From Paracidovorax citrulli (lineage in GTDB: Bacteria > Pseudomonadota > Gammaproteobacteria > Burkholderiales > Burkholderiaceae_C), in contig NZ_FNEY01000030.1 of NCBI RefSeq assembly GCF_900100305.1, forward strand, positions 1-59,414: a stretch of 59,414 nucleotides of DNA, in the 5' to 3' direction. The translations under genes and the position numbers were made by a program. Under the pieces are notes generated by a model. The model was given only the letters and a program-made list of their open reading frames with translations, made no database searches and was not told the origin of the DNA. Positions 26,810 to 36,864 of this stretch are shown here, piece after piece (position 1 is the first letter of the stretch; every line of letters begins with the position of its first letter).

Positions 26810-27421
26810 ATGATGGTGCTTTATTCGGGTACGACCTGTCCCTTCTCCCATCGCTGCCGCTTCGTGCTGTTCGAAAAAGGCATGGATTTCGAGATCCGCG
26901 ATGTGGACCTGTACAACAAGCCCGAAGACATCAGCGTGATGAACCCCTATGGCCAGGTGCCCATCCTGGTCGAGCGCGACCTCATCCTGTACGAGTCCAA
27001 CATCATCAACGAGTACATCGACGAGCGCTTCCCGCATCCCCAGCTGATGCCCGGCGACCCGGTGGACCGCGCCCGCGTGCGGCTGTTCCTGCTCAACTTC
27101 GAGAAGGAACTGTTCGTCCACGTGAACGTGCTCGAGTCGCGCGCCACCAAGGGCAACGAGAAGGCGCTGGAGAAGGCCCGCTCGCACATCCGCGACCGCC
27201 TCACGCAGCTCGCCCCGGTGTTCCTCAAGAACAAGTACATGCTGGGCGAGAACTTCTCCATGCTCGACGTGGCGATCGCTCCTCTGCTCTGGCGCCTCGA
27301 CTACTACGGCATCGAGCTGTCCAAGAACGCCGCCCCGCTGCTGAAGTACGCCGAGCGCATCTTCTCGCGCCCCGCCTACATCGAGGCGCTCACGCCTTCC
27401 GAGAAGGTCATGCGCAAGTAA
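26810..27421 (+). CDS. sspA: Stringent starvation protein A
   Basis: This RNA-polymerase-associated protein of the glutathione-S-transferase fold supports stationary-phase and acid-stress transcription. The 203-residue product has the thioredoxin-like N-terminal domain (GTTCPFSHRCRFVLFEKGMD, NPYGQVPILVERDLILYESN) and the all-helical C-terminal domain with MLGENFSMLDVAIAPLLWRL. Length and motifs match the betaproteobacterial SspA. A GGAG ribosome site precedes tandem ATG codons. sspB follows 65 bases on, the usual pairing. Confidence 0.95.
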   Translation: MMVLYSGTTCPFSHRCRFVLFEKGMDFEIRDVDLYNKPEDISVMNPYGQVPILVERDLILYESNIINEYIDERFPHPQLMPGDPVDRARVRLFLLNFEKELFVHVNVLESRATKGNEKALEKARSHIRDRLTQLAPVFLKNKYMLGENFSMLDVAIAPLLWRLDYYGIELSKNAAPLLKYAERIFSRPAYIEALTPSEKVMRK

Positions 27422-27486
27422 TGCGGCGCGGCCGCACCCGCGCGCCGCGTTCCGCTTCCCAAAAAGCCCTTTTGCCAGACGCCGAC

Positions 27487-28020
27487 ATGATGAATGCCCA
27501 GGACTCCACTTCCACGCGCCCCTACCTGATCCGGGCCCTGTACGAGTGGTGTACCGACAACGGCTTCACGCCCTACATCGCGGTGCGCGTGGACGATTCC
27601 GTCCAGGTGCCCCGCGAGTACGTGAAGGATGGCGAGATCGTGCTCAACATCAGCTACGACGCCACGAGCGCCCTGCAGCTGGGCAACGATTTCATCGAGT
27701 TCAAGGCCCGCTTCGGCGGCAAGCCGCGCGACATCATGGTCCCCGTGGGCCGGGTGATCGCGATCTATGCGCGCGAGAACGGGCAGGGCATGGCCTTTCC
27801 GCCGCCGGTGGACATGCTGGCACCCGGCGCGGGCGGCCTGTCCTCGGGGCTGCTGGACGCCGGAGGCACCCCGGAAGGCACCGTGCCGGAACCGTCCACC
27901 GACGAGGACCGGGTGGTGCAGCTGGTGCCCACCGAGGGCAGCGCCAGCCCGGCGGACGAGCCGCCGCGCGGCCCGGCCCCTGCCGGTGGTGGCCGCCCGT
28001 CGCTCAAGCGGGTGAAGTGA
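27487..28020 (+). CDS. sspB: ClpXP protease specificity-enhancing factor SspB
   Basis: This adaptor binds ssrA-tagged proteins and delivers them to ClpXP. The 177-residue product has the globular substrate-binding domain (RPYLIRALYEWCTDNGFTPY, LNISYDATSALQLGND, FIEFKARFGGKPRDIMVPVG, IAIYARENGQGMAFP), a long acidic, proline-rich flexible linker, and a short basic end (RPSLKRVK) corresponding to the ClpX-docking tail. Tandem ATGs at 27487 and 27490 can both serve. It lies directly downstream of sspA. Confidence 0.95.
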   Translation: MMNAQDSTSTRPYLIRALYEWCTDNGFTPYIAVRVDDSVQVPREYVKDGEIVLNISYDATSALQLGNDFIEFKARFGGKPRDIMVPVGRVIAIYARENGQGMAFPPPVDMLAPGAGGLSSGLLDAGGTPEGTVPEPSTDEDRVVQLVPTEGSASPADEPPRGPAPAGGGRPSLKRVK

Positions 28021-28091
28021 TCCGGGCCGGCACCGGCCGGCATGCCGCCGTTCCCTCCCGGGAGCGGCAGGCGCGCTAGAATGCGCGCTTC

Positions 28092-28167
28092 GCCGATTTA
28101 GCTCAGTTGGTAGAGCAACCGCCTTGTAAGCGGTAGGTCGTCAGTTCGATCCCGACAATCGGCACCA
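28092..28167 (+). tRNA. tRNA-Thr (anticodon TGT)
   Basis: A complete 76-base cloverleaf with encoded CCA. The acceptor GCCGATT pairs with AATCGGC, the D arm is AGCTCAGTTGGTAGAGC, the anticodon stem ACCGC/GCGGT holds loop CTTGTAA, and the T loop is TTCGATC. Anticodon TGT reads ACA and, with modification, other Thr codons. Confidence 0.97.
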
Positions 28168-28225
28168 TCTTCCCCGCAGTTCGCCTTCCAGCTTCAGACC
28201 ACCCGCCCGTTCGCTCGCCGGGTCA

Positions 28226-28525
28226 TCAGGTTTGGATTTTCAGGCGAATGGCGTTAACCTCCCACCCCCGGCTGCGCAGATGCGCCTGCAGTGCAGGCAG
28301 CAGCTGCCGCACCTTCGCCGCCGCCGCATTGTTGCGGACCAGCAGGCACCAGGTCGCGCCCTCGATCGGCCCTGCCTGGATGGCCGGCCGCAGGGTGGCG
28401 GGAATCAGCAACTCGACGGCCCGCAGCCGTTCGCTCGAGTCGCGCGTCAGGCTCGCCAGCCGTGCCAGCGTGGGGGAATCCTCGGTGGCCTGCTGCAGCG
28501 TGACGGCGTGGTGACGGCGGTTCAT
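28226..28525 (-). CDS. DUF721 (DciA-like) protein
   Basis: The 99-residue protein resembles the DUF721 family, which includes DciA, a loader or regulator of the replicative helicase in bacteria lacking DnaC-type loaders. The visible core is RLASLTRDSSERLRAVELLI ... TWCLLVRNNAAAAKVRQLLP and a C-terminal GWEVNAIRLKIQT. It is short compared with full DciA. It lies divergent from the M23 peptidase and secA, a placement seen in related genomes. Function is inferred only. Confidence 0.7.
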   Translation of the reverse strand: MNRRHHAVTLQQATEDSPTLARLASLTRDSSERLRAVELLIPATLRPAIQAGPIEGATWCLLVRNNAAAAKVRQLLPALQAHLRSRGWEVNAIRLKIQT

Positions 28526-28558
28526 GGGGCAATGCGCCGCGCGGCGCGGAGAAACGAA

Positions 28559-29518
28559 GTGCAGTTGATTATCACGGACGCCTGGCTGGCGCGCAGCCGC
28601 GCCATCCACCTCTCGGGCCTGCGCCTGGCCGCCTTCGGGCTGCTGCTGTCGGTGGGGGTGATGCTCATGGCGGCACTGCTCTACCACTGGGTGTTCCTCA
28701 AGGGCGCCCGGGAGGGCTGGCCGGTGGTCGGCACCCTGGTGCGGCTGGCCACGCGGGACGAATCCGCCGAGCGCGACCGCTTCATGCGGGCCAACCTGGA
28801 CGCCATGGCCCGCAAGGTCGGCGAGATGCAGGCGCGCATGCTGCAGCTCGAATCCCTCGGCGAGCGCGTCTCCGGCCTGGCGGGCATGTCGCCCGCGGAA
28901 TTCTCCCGCCCGCCGGGGCAGGGCGGGGCGCTGGTCTCCGGCCGGCCGATGGAAATGGAAGAGCTGCAGCGCACGCTCGACGCGCTCGCCGAACTCACCG
29001 ACCGCCGGGTGGACCTGCTCACCGTGGTCGAGTCCCGCCTGTTCGACCAGCACATCCGCAAGAACATGGTGCCCACGCAGGAGCCCGTGCTCGGCAAGAC
29101 CGCCGGCTCGGCCTTCGGCTGGCGCATCGATCCCTTCACCGGCCAGTCGGCCCTGCACACGGGGCTGGACTTCCAGGCGGACGCCGGCACGCCCATCCTG
29201 GCCGCGGCCGGGGGCGTGGTCGTGGTGCAGGAATTCCATCCGGCCTACGGCAACATGGTCGAGATCGACCACGGCAACCAGCTGGTCACCCGCTACGCCC
29301 ATGCCTCCCGCACCCTCGTCAAGCGCGGCGACCTCGTGCGCCGCGGCCAGAAGATCGCCGAGGTCGGCACTACCGGCCGCTCCACCGGCCACCACCTGCA
29401 TTTCGAAGTGCTGGTGCAGGGCGTCCCGCAGGACCCGCAGAAATTCCTGCATGCCGGTGCGGCCGGTGCCCCAGCCGGCACGCAGGTGGCGGCGAAGGCC
29501 GTCGCGCCTCGCAGGTAA
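28559..29518 (+). CDS. M23-family metallopeptidase, membrane-anchored
   Basis: The 319-residue protein has one N-terminal membrane helix (LAAFGLLLSVGVMLMAALLY), a periplasmic coiled-coil-like stretch (KVGEMQARMLQLESLGERV) and a C-terminal LytM/M23 domain. The zinc and catalytic motifs are intact: HTGLDFQADAGTPI, TRYAHAS and TGHHLHFEVLVQG. It may cut peptidoglycan cross-links or activate amidases. I chose GTG 28559 because GGAGA lies seven bases upstream; an ATG at 28532 would add nine residues. It precedes secA by 132 bases. Confidence 0.92.
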   Translation: MQLIITDAWLARSRAIHLSGLRLAAFGLLLSVGVMLMAALLYHWVFLKGAREGWPVVGTLVRLATRDESAERDRFMRANLDAMARKVGEMQARMLQLESLGERVSGLAGMSPAEFSRPPGQGGALVSGRPMEMEELQRTLDALAELTDRRVDLLTVVESRLFDQHIRKNMVPTQEPVLGKTAGSAFGWRIDPFTGQSALHTGLDFQADAGTPILAAAGGVVVVQEFHPAYGNMVEIDHGNQLVTRYAHASRTLVKRGDLVRRGQKIAEVGTTGRSTGHHLHFEVLVQGVPQDPQKFLHAGAAGAPAGTQVAAKAVAPRR

Positions 29519-29650
29519 AATCCCCGCTCCGGAATCGCTGCCCCTGGTTGCAGAACTTGCAAGCAGTGGTAGCGTCCCCCATCTGAACCCACTTCATCAC
29601 TAGGGATTCGGGTCGCGCCGCCCGCGCACGCGGGCCGCGGTCCTGTTCGC

Positions 29651-32419
29651 ATGGCCTCCAACTTCCTCACCAAACTATTCGGCAGCCGCAACGACCGGCT
29701 CCTCAAGCAATACCGCAAGACGGTGGCACGCATCAACGCGATGGAGCCGGAGTACGAGAAGCTGAGCGACGACGCCCTGCGCGCCAAGACGGTGGAGTTC
29801 CAGGGGCGCGTCGCCCGGGGCGAATCCCTCGACGACCTGCTGCCCGAAGCCTTCGCCGTCGTGCGCGAAGCCTCCAAGCGCGTGATGAAGATGCGCCACT
29901 TCGACGTGCAGCTGCTGGGGGGCATGGCGCTGCACCACGGCAAGATCTCCGAAATGCGCACCGGCGAAGGCAAGACCCTGACCGCGACGCTGCCGGTGTA
30001 CCTGAACGCGCTCGGCGGCAAGGGCGTCCACGTGGTGACCGTGAACGACTACCTCGCCAACCGCGACGCCCGCTGGATGGGCCGCCTCTACAACTTCCTC
30101 GGCCTCACCGTCGGCATCAACCTGCCCCAGATGCCGCGCGAGGAGAAGCAGGCCGCCTATGCCGCGGACATCACCTACGGCACGAACAACGAGTACGGCT
30201 TCGACTACCTGCGCGACAACATGGTGTACGAGGCCCGCGACCGCGTGCAGCGCGCCCTCAACTTCGCCATCGTGGACGAGGTGGACTCCATCCTCATCGA
30301 CGAGGCCCGCACCCCGCTGATCATCAGCGGCCAGGCGGAAGACCACACGGCCATGTACATCGCCATGAACAAGGTCGTGCCGCTGCTGGTGCGCCAGGAG
30401 GGCGAGGCCGATCCGCGCACGGGCGAGGGCGTGACCAAGCCCGGCGATTTCACCATCGACGAGAAGTCCCACCAGGTGTTCCTCACGGAGCAGGGCCACG
30501 AGACGGCCGAGCGCGTGCTCGCCGCGCAGGGCCTGATCCCCGAGGGCGCGTCGCTCTACGACCCGTCCCACATCACGCTCATGCACCACCTGTATGCGGC
30601 GCTGCGGGCCAACCACCTCTACCACCGCGACCAGCACTACGTCGTGCAGAACGGCGAGATCGTCATCGTGGACGAATTCACGGGCCGCCTCATGTCCGGC
30701 CGCCGCTGGAGCGAGGGCCTGCACCAGGCCGTGGAAGCCAAGGAAGGCGTGGAGATCCAGGCCGAGAACCAGACCCTGGCCTCCATCACCTTCCAGAACT
30801 ACTTCCGCCTCTACAGCAAGCTCTCCGGCATGACCGGCACGGCCGACACCGAGGCCTACGAATTCCAGGAGATCTACGGGCTGGAAACCGTGGTGATCCC
30901 GCCCAACCGCCCCAGCAAGCGCGACGACCAGCTCGACCGGGTGTACAAGACCACGCGCGAGAAGTACGAGGCGGCCATCCAGGACATCCGCGAGTGCCAC
31001 GAGCGCGGCCAGCCCGTGCTGGTGGGCACCACGTCCATCGAGAACTCGGAAATCATCGACGACCTGCTGAACAAGGCCGGCCTGCCCCACCAGGTGCTCA
31101 ACGCCAAGCAGCACGCCCGCGAGGCCGACATCGTGGCGCAGGCCGGCCGCGCCGGCATGATCACCATCGCCACCAACATGGCCGGCCGCGGCACCGACAT
31201 CGTGCTCGGCGGCAACATCGAGAAGGAAGTGGCCGCCATCGAGGACGACGAGTCCCTGGACGAGGCCACGAAGCAGGCCCGCATCGCCGCGCTGCGCGAG
31301 CAGTGGGCCGCCGACAACGAGAAGGTCAAGGCACTGGGCGGCCTGCGCATCATCGCCACCGAACGCCACGAGTCCCGCCGCATCGACAACCAGCTGCGCG
31401 GCCGTTCCGGCCGCCAGGGCGATCCCGGCTCCTCGCGCTTCTACCTGAGCCTGGACGACTCGCTCATGCGCATCTTCGCGGGCGAGCGCGTGCGGGCCAT
31501 CATGGAGCGCCTCAAGATGCCCGACGGCGAGGCCATCGAGGCCGGCATCGTCACGCGCAGCATCGAATCCGCGCAGCGCAAGGTCGAGGCCCGCAACTTC
31601 GACATCCGCAAGCAGCTGCTCGAATACGACGACGTGGCCAACGACCAGCGCAAGGTCATCTACCAGCAGCGCAACGAGATCCTCGACGCGGCCGACCTGT
31701 CCGGCGTGATCGCCGGCATGCGCGAATCCTGCCTGACCGACATCGTGCGCCAGTACGTGCCCGAGGAGTCCGTGGAAGAGCAGTGGGACCTCGCCGGCCT
31801 GGAGAAGGCCCTCGCCGACGAATGGCAGATCCGTCTGCCCCTGCAGCAGGAAGTCGAGAGCGCCCAGGCGATCACCGACGGCGAGATCCTCGAGAAGGTC
31901 GTCGCCGCGGGCAACGCCGCGTTCCAGGCCAAGGTGGACATGGTGGGGCCGGAAAACTTCCACCAGTTCCAGCGGGCCGTGCTGCTGCAGAGCTTCGACT
32001 CCAACTGGCGCGACCACCTCTCCGCGCTCGACTACCTGCGCCAGGGCATCCACCTGCGCGGCTATGCGCAGAAGCAGCCCAAGCAGGAATACAAGCGCGA
32101 AGCGTTCGAGCTGTTCCGCCAACTGATCGACCAGGTCAAGAACGAGGTCACCCGCATCCTGCTGACCGTGCAGGTGCAGTCGCCCTCCGAACTCGACCAG
32201 GCCGCCGAGGCGCTGGAAAGCCGTGCCGAGCAGATCGCCAACGTGACCTACACGGCCCCCACCGAAACCGGCGAGCCCGAAACCCTGCCAGACCCGCGCA
32301 CGGCCGGTGCCGGCGGCGACGGCCTGAACCTGCCCGAAGGCGTGCGCATCGGCCGCAACGACCCCTGCCCGTGCGGCAGCGGCAAGAAGTACAAGCAATG
32401 CCACGGCAAGCTGGCATGA
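29651..32419 (+). CDS. secA: Preprotein translocase ATPase SecA
   Basis: This motor of the Sec translocon drives preproteins through SecYEG. The 922-residue protein has Walker A in [14 protein letters not shown] (~100-113), Walker [17 protein letters not shown], the motif [12 protein letters not shown], and helicase motif VI-like [20 protein letters not shown]. It ends with the C-terminal zinc-binding tail [14 protein letters not shown] that contacts SecB and phospholipid. Length is as expected for proteobacteria. The hairpin downstream separates it partly from argJ. Confidence 0.98.
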   Translation: MASNFLTKLFGSRNDRLLKQYRKTVARINAMEPEYEKLSDDALRAKTVEFQGRVARGESLDDLLPEAFAVVREASKRVMKMRHFDVQLLGGMALHHGKISEMRTGEGKTLTATLPVYLNALGGKGVHVVTVNDYLANRDARWMGRLYNFLGLTVGINLPQMPREEKQAAYAADITYGTNNEYGFDYLRDNMVYEARDRVQRALNFAIVDEVDSILIDEARTPLIISGQAEDHTAMYIAMNKVVPLLVRQEGEADPRTGEGVTKPGDFTIDEKSHQVFLTEQGHETAERVLAAQGLIPEGASLYDPSHITLMHHLYAALRANHLYHRDQHYVVQNGEIVIVDEFTGRLMSGRRWSEGLHQAVEAKEGVEIQAENQTLASITFQNYFRLYSKLSGMTGTADTEAYEFQEIYGLETVVIPPNRPSKRDDQLDRVYKTTREKYEAAIQDIRECHERGQPVLVGTTSIENSEIIDDLLNKAGLPHQVLNAKQHAREADIVAQAGRAGMITIATNMAGRGTDIVLGGNIEKEVAAIEDDESLDEATKQARIAALREQWAADNEKVKALGGLRIIATERHESRRIDNQLRGRSGRQGDPGSSRFYLSLDDSLMRIFAGERVRAIMERLKMPDGEAIEAGIVTRSIESAQRKVEARNFDIRKQLLEYDDVANDQRKVIYQQRNEILDAADLSGVIAGMRESCLTDIVRQYVPEESVEEQWDLAGLEKALADEWQIRLPLQQEVESAQAITDGEILEKVVAAGNAAFQAKVDMVGPENFHQFQRAVLLQSFDSNWRDHLSALDYLRQGIHLRGYAQKQPKQEYKREAFELFRQLIDQVKNEVTRILLTVQVQSPSELDQAAEALESRAEQIANVTYTAPTETGEPETLPDPRTAGAGGDGLNLPEGVRIGRNDPCPCGSGKKYKQCHGKLA

Positions 32420-32446
32420 TGCCGCGCTGACCTTTTCGCTCTCGCC

Positions 32447-32473
32447 GCAGGGGCCGCCGCAGGCGGCCCCTGC
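32447..32473 (+). terminator. Perfect 12-bp hairpin between secA and argJ
   Basis: GCAGGGGCCGCC and GGCGGCCCCTGC pair perfectly around loop GCA. Only a short TTT follows two bases after CACG, so it may attenuate rather than fully stop transcription. It is the only structure in the ~95-base secA-argJ gap. Confidence 0.5.
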
Positions 32474-32514
32474 CACGTTTCCTTCGCCTTTTGCTGCTTT
32501 CCGAGGAATTCCGC

Positions 32515-33744
32515 ATGCCCGTGAACCTTTACGCCCCCGTTGCCGCCGACCTGCATCCGGTCGCCGGCGTCCGCATCGGCGTCACCGAAGCCGGCGTCCG
32601 CAAGGCGGGACGCAAGGACGTGACCGTGTTCCTGCTCGACGAAGGCGCCACCGTGGCAGGCGTCTTCACGCAGAACCGCTTCTGCGCCGCACCGGTCCAG
32701 GTCTGCCGCGAGCACCTCGCGCAGGGCGGCTCCGTGCGCGCGATCGTGGTCAACACGGGCAACGCCAATGCCGGCACGGGCGCCGACGGCCTGGCGCGCG
32801 CCCGTGCCACCTGCGATGCGCTCGCCGGCCAGCTGGGCGTGCAGGCCGCCCAGGTGCTGCCGTTCTCCACCGGCGTCATCATGGAGCCGCTGCCCGTGGA
32901 CCGCATCGTCGCGGGCCTGCCCGCCGCGATCGCCGATGCGCAGCCCGCGCACTGGGCGCGCGCCGCGGAAGGCATCATGACCACCGATACGCTGCCCAAG
33001 GCCTTCAGCACCCGGGTGCAGATCGGCGGCGCCACCGTCACGGTGACCGGCATCTCCAAGGGGGCGGGCATGATCCGGCCCAACATGGCCACCATGCTGG
33101 GCTTCCTCGCCACCGATGCCCGCATCGCTCCCGAGCTCGTGCAGCCGCTGGTGTGCGAACTGGCCGATGCATCGTTCAACCGCATCACCATCGACGGCGA
33201 CACCTCCACCAACGATTCGTTCGTGCTGATGGCCACGCACCGCGCGGGCAATCCGGCCATCGCCTCGCTGGACAGCGCCGAAGGCCAGGCCCTGCGCGCC
33301 GCGCTGCGCGAGGTCGCGCAGAAGCTGGCCCAGGCCATCGTGCGCGACGGCGAAGGAGCCACCAAGTTCATCGCCGTCCGCGTGGAGGGTGGCCGCACCG
33401 CCGAGGAATGCCGCAAGGTCGCCTACGCCATCGCCCATTCCCCGCTCGTGAAGACGGCCTTTTTCGCCAGCGACCCGAACCTGGGCCGCATCCTGGCGGC
33501 CGTCGGCTACGCCGGCATCGACGACCTCGACCAGACCGGCATCGACCTCTACCTGGACGACGTGCACGTGGCCGTGCAGGGCGGCCGCCATCCCGCCTAC
33601 CGCGAAGAGGACGGCCAGCGCGTCATGAAGCAGAGCGAGATCACGGTGCGTGTGGTCCTGGGCCGCGGCGACGCCGCCGATACGGTCTGGACCTGCGACC
33701 TGAGCCACGAATACGTGACCATCAACGCCGACTACCGCTCCTGA
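32515..33744 (+). CDS. argJ: Bifunctional ornithine acetyltransferase/N-acetylglutamate synthase
   Basis: ArgJ transfers acetyl from N-acetylornithine to glutamate in the cyclic arginine pathway. The 409-residue proenzyme is self-cleaved before the catalytic Thr in [17 protein letters not shown], giving alpha and beta chains. Also visible are [12 protein letters not shown], the oxyanion region [27 protein letters not shown] and the end [22 protein letters not shown] ribosome site lies just upstream of ATG 32515. A small ATPase gene follows after 14 bases. Confidence 0.97.
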   Translation: MPVNLYAPVAADLHPVAGVRIGVTEAGVRKAGRKDVTVFLLDEGATVAGVFTQNRFCAAPVQVCREHLAQGGSVRAIVVNTGNANAGTGADGLARARATCDALAGQLGVQAAQVLPFSTGVIMEPLPVDRIVAGLPAAIADAQPAHWARAAEGIMTTDTLPKAFSTRVQIGGATVTVTGISKGAGMIRPNMATMLGFLATDARIAPELVQPLVCELADASFNRITIDGDTSTNDSFVLMATHRAGNPAIASLDSAEGQALRAALREVAQKLAQAIVRDGEGATKFIAVRVEGGRTAEECRKVAYAIAHSPLVKTAFFASDPNLGRILAAVGYAGIDDLDQTGIDLYLDDVHVAVQGGRHPAYREEDGQRVMKQSEITVRVVLGRGDAADTVWTCDLSHEYVTINADYRS

Positions 33745-33758
33745 TCCCTGTTCATCCC

Positions 33759-34631
33759 ATGAACGATCGCTTCGACCACCTCCTGCAGCGCGCCGAGCAG
33801 CTCATCGACCGCATCGAGTCGGTGCTGCCCAGGCCGCTTTCGGCACCCGACTGGAACGCCTCCGTGGCCTGGCGCTACCGCCGCCGCGGCGGTGGGCACG
33901 GCGCCCTGGAACCCGTGCGGCACGTCGCGGGCATCGCGCTCGAAGACCTGAAGGAAATCGACGCGCAGAAGGAAAAGATCGAGCGCAACACCCGGCAGTT
34001 CGTCGAAGGGCGCCCGGCCAACAACGTGCTGCTCACGGGCGCGCGCGGCACCGGCAAATCCTCCCTCATCAAGGCCTGCCTGCAGGCCTACTCCGGGCAG
34101 GGGCTGCGGCTCATCGAAGTGGACAAGTCCGATCTCACCGACCTGCCCGACATCGTCGATGTGGTGGCCGGCCGTCCCGAGAAATTCATCATCTACTGCG
34201 ACGACCTGAGCTTCGAGGAGGGCGAGTCCGGCTACAAGGCGCTGAAGTCCATCCTGGACGGCTCCGTGGCCGCCTCGGCGCCCAACGTGCTGGTCTATGC
34301 GACCAGCAACCGCCGGCACCTGTTGCCGGAATACATGAAGGAAAACCTCAGTTACACGCATACGGCGGACGGCGAGGTGCATCCGGGCGAGGTGGTGGAA
34401 GAGAAGATCTCGCTGTCCGAGCGCTTCGGCCTCTGGGTGAGCTTCTACCCCTTCAGCCAGGACGAATACCTGGCCATCGTAGCGCAGTGGCTGTCCGCGC
34501 TCGGCGTGCCGGCCGCGTCCATCGAGGCGGCCCGCCCCGCCGCGCTGGTCTGGGCGCTGGAGCGCGGCTCGCGCAGCGGCCGGGTGGCCTACCAGTTCGC
34601 GCGGGACTTCGCGGGGCGCGCCGATGGCTGA
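33759..34631 (+). CDS. DUF815-family AAA+ ATPase
   Basis: The 290-residue AAA-type ATPase has Walker [17 protein letters not shown] (~90-105), Walker [16 protein letters not shown], sensor-like [17 protein letters not shown] and a C-terminal lid with [14 protein letters not shown]. This is the DUF815 family, whose cellular role is not established; it is widely conserved and commonly lies between argJ and mutT in this lineage. Its stop overlaps the mutT start by eight bases, indicating translational coupling. Confidence 0.9.
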   Translation: MNDRFDHLLQRAEQLIDRIESVLPRPLSAPDWNASVAWRYRRRGGGHGALEPVRHVAGIALEDLKEIDAQKEKIERNTRQFVEGRPANNVLLTGARGTGKSSLIKACLQAYSGQGLRLIEVDKSDLTDLPDIVDVVAGRPEKFIIYCDDLSFEEGESGYKALKSILDGSVAASAPNVLVYATSNRRHLLPEYMKENLSYTHTADGEVHPGEVVEEKISLSERFGLWVSFYPFSQDEYLAIVAQWLSALGVPAASIEAARPAALVWALERGSRSGRVAYQFARDFAGRADG

Positions 34632-35079
34632 GTCCGTCGCATCCGGCGCCCAGCGCGCCCACACCGAGGTGGCGGTCGGCATCCTGTTCCGCCCCGATGG
34701 CGCCATGCTGCTGTCCACGCGGCCGCCCGGCAAGCCCTATGCGGGCTACTGGGAGTTTCCCGGCGGCAAGCTGGAGGCCGGCGAAACCGTCGAGCAGGCC
34801 CTGCGCCGCGAGCTCATCGAGGAACTGGGCGTCACCATCGGCCCGGCGTCCGTCTGGAAGGTCACCGAGCACGACTATCCCCATGCCCTCGTGCGCCTGC
34901 ACTGGTGCAAGGTGCATGCATGGACGGGCGAGTTCGAGATGCGTGAAGGCCAGTCCATGGCCTGGCAGCAGTGGCCGCTGGACGTGTCGCCGGTGCTGCC
35001 GGGCGCCTACCCGGTACTGCAGTGGCTGGCGGAAGAGCGCGGCCTGCCGTTCGATCCGGACCTGCTGCCCAAGGCATAG
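34624..35079 (+). CDS. mutT: Nudix hydrolase MutT (8-oxo-dGTP diphosphatase)
   Basis: Removes oxidised guanine nucleotides from the pool to prevent mutations. The 151-residue protein contains a full Nudix box, starting [18 protein letters not shown] and ending IEELGV (~48-70), preceded by GYWEFP, the typical MutT substrate-loop signature. The C-terminal [20 protein letters not shown] also fits. It lies last in an argJ-ATPase-mutT run and converges with yacG. Confidence 0.94.
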   Translation: MAESVASGAQRAHTEVAVGILFRPDGAMLLSTRPPGKPYAGYWEFPGGKLEAGETVEQALRRELIEELGVTIGPASVWKVTEHDYPHALVRLHWCKVHAWTGEFEMREGQSMAWQQWPLDVSPVLPGAYPVLQWLAEERGLPFDPDLLPKA

Positions 35080-35136
35080 CGGCCTGCAGACGCATGGCGG
35101 GCCGCCGCAGACCAGAGGCGGAGTGCCGGCGGGCCT

Positions 35137-35391
35137 TCAGTGTTCCGGTGGACGCTGCAGGTGGTCGCCGAAGGCGTCCTCGTCGGGCGGTGCATCGGCC
35201 GCCATGCGGAAATCCTCCGCGGCCCAGGCACCGAGGTCGATCTGCCGGCAGCGCTCGCTGCAGAACGGGCGGAACCGGTTCTCGTGCGCATAGAGGCTCC
35301 GGCCGCCGCAGGTAGGGCAGTCCACCCAGAGCTGGCGGGAGGCCGGGGCCGGCGCTGCCGCCTTGCGGGAGTCGTCGTTGCGCGAAGTCAT
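35137..35391 (-). CDS. yacG: DNA gyrase inhibitor YacG
   Basis: The 84-residue zinc protein binds GyrB and restrains gyrase. The four zinc Cys are in WVDCPTCGG and [12 protein letters not shown], followed by the conserved WAAEDFRM. It has a somewhat longer N terminus and acidic tail than E. coli YacG (65). It ends the minus-strand run pilB-pilC-pilD-coaE-zapD-yacG, the same coaE-zapD-yacG order seen in E. coli. Confidence 0.94.
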   Translation of the reverse strand: MTSRNDDSRKAAAPAPASRQLWVDCPTCGGRSLYAHENRFRPFCSERCRQIDLGAWAAEDFRMAADAPPDEDAFGDHLQRPPEH

Positions 35392-35417
35392 GGGTGAAAC
35401 TCTCGTGCGGGCTGTCG

Positions 35418-36173
35418 TCACGCGCAGAGCGTGAGTTCGAAGGCCGCGTCTTCCTGCACGGGCTGCAGCTTGCCGTCGGCGTCCTGCCGCATGAGCCTCA
35501 CGGAAACGATGAGCCGGTTGCCGCTGATCTCCGGCACCATGTTCCAGGCGGGATCGATCCGCAGCCGCAGCAGCTGGAAGGTGCGCCCCTGGGGCAGGGC
35601 CTGCTGGAACTGTCCGTGGTCGGCCGCCACCTTCTGGGGCATGCCCGAATCGCGCAGCAGCTTCAGCAGCACGTACAGCGATTCGGCCAGCGGCGCGAGA
35701 TGGTTCGCCCAGCCCTCGAGGTCGTGCTGCCGCTTTTCGGGCGCATGGTGCTGCCAGGCGTAATAGGCGGGCAGATCGAAGCCGCAGGTGCCCCCGGGAA
35801 TGCCCACGCGGCTGCGGATGCTCATCAGCCATTCGTTCTCGGTCAGGGGCTGGCCTGCCTTGCCGGTCTGCGCGTTCAGTGTCGAGAAGCAGTGGTCGAT
35901 CTGGGCGATGACGCCGTCGAGCACCGCCTCCGAGATCGAGGGATTGCCCCGGTAGCCGTCGAGCTGGTGGCGCTGCTTTTCCAGGTCCTTGAGTACGTCG
36001 GACTTCAGGTCGGCGCGGGCCGCCACGTCCATGATCTCGAACAGGGTCACGAGCGCGAAATGGTGGTCCAGCGGGTGCGGCCTGGGAATCAGCTCGCCCA
36101 GGCGCCGGAAGAGCTGTTCCAGCCGCAGGTAGGTTCTGAGGCGTTCGTTGAAGGGGTATTCGTAAAGAATCAC
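35418..36173 (-). CDS. zapD: Cell division protein ZapD
   Basis: ZapD cross-links FtsZ filaments at the Z ring. The 251-residue product starts at GTG 36173 with [19 protein letters not shown], the conserved family N terminus, and continues through [36 protein letters not shown] and the beta-domain [19 protein letters not shown]. An upstream in-frame ATG would add residues not seen in the family, so the GTG is preferred. It lies 64 bases after coaE and 26 bases before yacG. Confidence 0.95.
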   Translation of the reverse strand: MILYEYPFNERLRTYLRLEQLFRRLGELIPRPHPLDHHFALVTLFEIMDVAARADLKSDVLKDLEKQRHQLDGYRGNPSISEAVLDGVIAQIDHCFSTLNAQTGKAGQPLTENEWLMSIRSRVGIPGGTCGFDLPAYYAWQHHAPEKRQHDLEGWANHLAPLAESLYVLLKLLRDSGMPQKVAADHGQFQQALPQGRTFQLLRLRIDPAWNMVPEISGNRLIVSVRLMRQDADGKLQPVQEDAAFELTLCA

Positions 36174-36237
36174 GCTGCAGGGTTCCTGGGGGCGCACGGC
36201 TGGCGCCGCCAGCATCGCGCATCCCATATCGCCCGCA

Positions 36238-36864
36238 TCATAGCCCGAAGCCATCGGCGATTCGCCGGACCTCCGTCCGCAGGGTATCCAAAGGTATTCG
36301 GTCGTTGTGGAGCACCATGTCCGCGACGGCGCGGCGTGCGGCCCGCGGCGCCTGCGAGGCGATGATGGCCTGCACGGTGTCCGGGGCCAGCCCGCTGCGG
36401 GCCTGCACGCGCGCCACCTGGGTCGCCTCGGAGCAGTCCACCACCAGGATGCGGTCGAGCTGGGGAGGCCATCTATCCGACTCCGCCAGCAGGGGAATGT
36501 CGAACACCACCACCCTGGCGCCATCGGCCGCGGCCCGCTCCGCCTCCGCATGGATGGCCTGGGCCACCAGCGGATGGACGATCGCCTCCAGCCTCTGCCG
36601 CGCCCCGGCATCCCGGAAGGCCAGCTCCCGCATGCGGGCCCGGTCCATGGCGCCATCGGCATCGATCATGCCGTCGCCGAAGGCACTGCGGATCGCGGGA
36701 ATGGCGAGGCCGCCGGCCGCCGTCGCCGAGCGGGCGATCCGGTCCGCATCCACCAGCGCGGCCCCGAACTCCTGCAGCCACTGGCCGACGGTCGTCTTGC
36801 CGCTGCCGATGCCGCCCGTCAGGCCCAGCCGCAGCGGGGCAGGGCGGGGCGCCGCATCCGTCAC
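36238..36864 (-). CDS. coaE: Dephospho-CoA kinase
   Basis: CoaE catalyses the last step of coenzyme A synthesis, phosphorylating the 3'-OH of dephospho-CoA. The 208-residue enzyme has the P-loop LGLTGGIGSGKTTVGQWL, the VDADRIAR motif, HPLVAQAIHAE and VVVFDIPLLAES, all standard. The start is GTG 36864, overlapping the pilD stop by four bases (GTGA), so it is coupled to the pilus peptidase gene. Confidence 0.96.
   Translation of the reverse strand: MTDAAPRPAPLRLGLTGGIGSGKTTVGQWLQEFGAALVDADRIARSATAAGGLAIPAIRSAFGDGMIDADGAMDRARMRELAFRDAGARQRLEAIVHPLVAQAIHAEAERAAADGARVVVFDIPLLAESDRWPPQLDRILVVDCSEATQVARVQARSGLAPDTVQAIIASQAPRAARRAVADMVLHNDRIPLDTLRTEVRRIADGFGL

Noticed and set aside
29519-29650. A SecM-like arrest peptide upstream of secA
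   Set aside because: No short frame with a signal peptide and an arrest-type proline-rich end is present, and the gap is too short.
29675-32476. A 933-codon open frame opposite secA
   Set aside because: secA is certain on the plus strand; the antisense lacks any motif and arises from GC-skewed third positions.
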